Shown one piece after another: positions 32,245 to 32,620 of a stretch of DNA of 32,620 bases. Below the pieces are notes generated by a model. The model made no database searches, was not told the origin of the DNA, and was given only the letters and a program-made list of their open reading frames with translations. This stretch comes from DASPWV01 sp046727855 (GTDB lineage: Bacteria; Acidobacteriota; Vicinamibacteria; Vicinamibacterales; UBA2999): the NCBI GenBank assembly GCA_046727855.1, contig JBKPDL010000039.1, forward strand, positions 1 to 32,620, read 5' to 3'. The position numbers and the translations under genes are program-made. How positions within the stretch are numbered: position 1 is the first letter of the stretch; every line of letters begins with the position of its first letter.

Positions 32245-32620
32245 TTCTTCGTTCTTAGTTCCGCTGCTGGCTGCGGCGGTGATAGCCCAGCAGCCGGCGC
32301 CCGCCGCGCAGTACACAGCAGAGCAAGCAGCGGCAGGCCGCACCGCTTACATGACCAATTGTGCGAGCTGCCATCTTCCAGATCTTGGCGGCCGCAACGA
32401 AGCGCCGCAACTCGCGGGTGTCAATTTTCGCAACCAGTGGGGCAGTCGGCCCCCGGCGCAGCTCCAGGATTTCATTTACAAGACCATGCCTCCCGGCGGT
32501 CCACAACTGAGTCCGGCGGAGGCGACCAACGTCACGGCCTTTATTCTTCAGGCTAACGGCGCCATCGCCGGCGCACCCGCCGGCCCCGGCGCGCCCGGCG
32601 GCGCTGCGCCTGGCGCCGAC
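32237..32620 (+). CDS. Exported c-type cytochrome, 3' end beyond the window
   Basis: The frame runs open to the window end. It encodes a short signal peptide (ASSSFLVPLLAAAVIA before QQPAPAAQYTAEQ), then a monohaem cytochrome c domain with AGRTAYMTNCASCH (haem motif CASCH), LPDLGGRNEAPQLAG, and a likely distal Met in YKTMPPGGPQLSP. A Gly/Ala/Pro-rich linker starts near the window edge, so this may be the N-terminal cytochrome domain of a larger protein, for example a PQQ-dependent dehydrogenase. No ATG exists in frame; the only nearby start is TTG 32237, which lies inside copy B of the 148-bp element, so the true start is doubtful. Confidence 0.7.
   Translation, partial: MASSSFLVPLLAAAVIAQQPAPAAQYTAEQAAAGRTAYMTNCASCHLPDLGGRNEAPQLAGVNFRNQWGSRPPAQLQDFIYKTMPPGGPQLSPAEATNVTAFILQANGAIAGAPAGPGAPGGAAPGAD

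Overview
The window reads as chromosomal DNA of a GC-rich Gram-negative bacterium, most likely an acidobacterium of the Vicinamibacteria type. This is inferred from an Oar-like TonB receptor with a carboxypeptidase-regulatory N-domain, DUF6152- and DUF6644-like proteins, many small secreted proteins, and abundant REP-like palindromes and low-complexity intergenic arrays. No rRNA, tRNA, CRISPR array, IS transposase or phage gene was seen.

Layout. 1-1.1 kb: a C-rich repeat tract, then an extended SDR/epimerase. 5.6-1.1 kb (minus strand): a tightly packed housekeeping operon in the order ribbon-helix-helix regulator, Amidase_3 cell-wall amidase, GerMN protein, rph, rdgB, tetR. 5.7-6.6 kb: an isoprenylcysteine-methyltransferase-like membrane protein converging on a GNAT acetyltransferase. 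6.7-8.5 kb: an ECF sigma factor, a single-pass membrane partner and a secreted protein. 10.2-8.6 kb (minus): a PepSY-type membrane protein. 10.3-11.4 kb: a 148-bp structured repeat abutting a tandem pair of four-helix membrane proteins. 11.45-11.85 kb: eight 32-bp G-rich repeats facing a complementary C-rich tract. 11.9-14.6 kb: a DUF6152 protein and a TonB receptor broken by one extra G.

14.6-30.2 kb looks like one catabolic locus. An AAHS-type aromatic-acid transporter (minus) diverges from a 1117-aa Oar-like TonB receptor. Next comes a three-gene run in which two secreted 'DLSGEW' proteins flank a metallo-beta-lactamase-fold hydrolase. A run of MetE-like enzyme, FAH-family hydrolase, maleate isomerase, a fused two-domain 'DLSGEW' protein, gentisate 1,2-dioxygenase-like cupin, Tat-type carboxylesterase and a GntR/FCD regulator follows. 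The inferred chemistry is ester cleavage outside the cytoplasm, import of an aromatic acid, gentisate ring opening to maleylpyruvate, hydrolysis to maleate plus pyruvate, and isomerisation of maleate to fumarate. The locus thus appears to use the direct-hydrolysis branch rather than the maleylpyruvate-isomerase branch.

30.2-32.6 kb: a strong inverted-repeat array, a c556-type cytochrome (minus), an M28-type peptidase that has lost its catalytic middle, a CHRD protein, the second (inverted) copy of the 148-bp element, and a c-type cytochrome cut by the window edge.

The two copies of the 148-bp element lie in inverted orientation about 22 kb apart and bracket the catabolic locus. Several repeats (REP pair, 148-bp element, 'gttcaaa' repeat, C-rich tract) touch or enter the 5' ends of genes. 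These repeat-gene junctions and the atypical gentisate/maleate gene set are the most interesting parts of the window.
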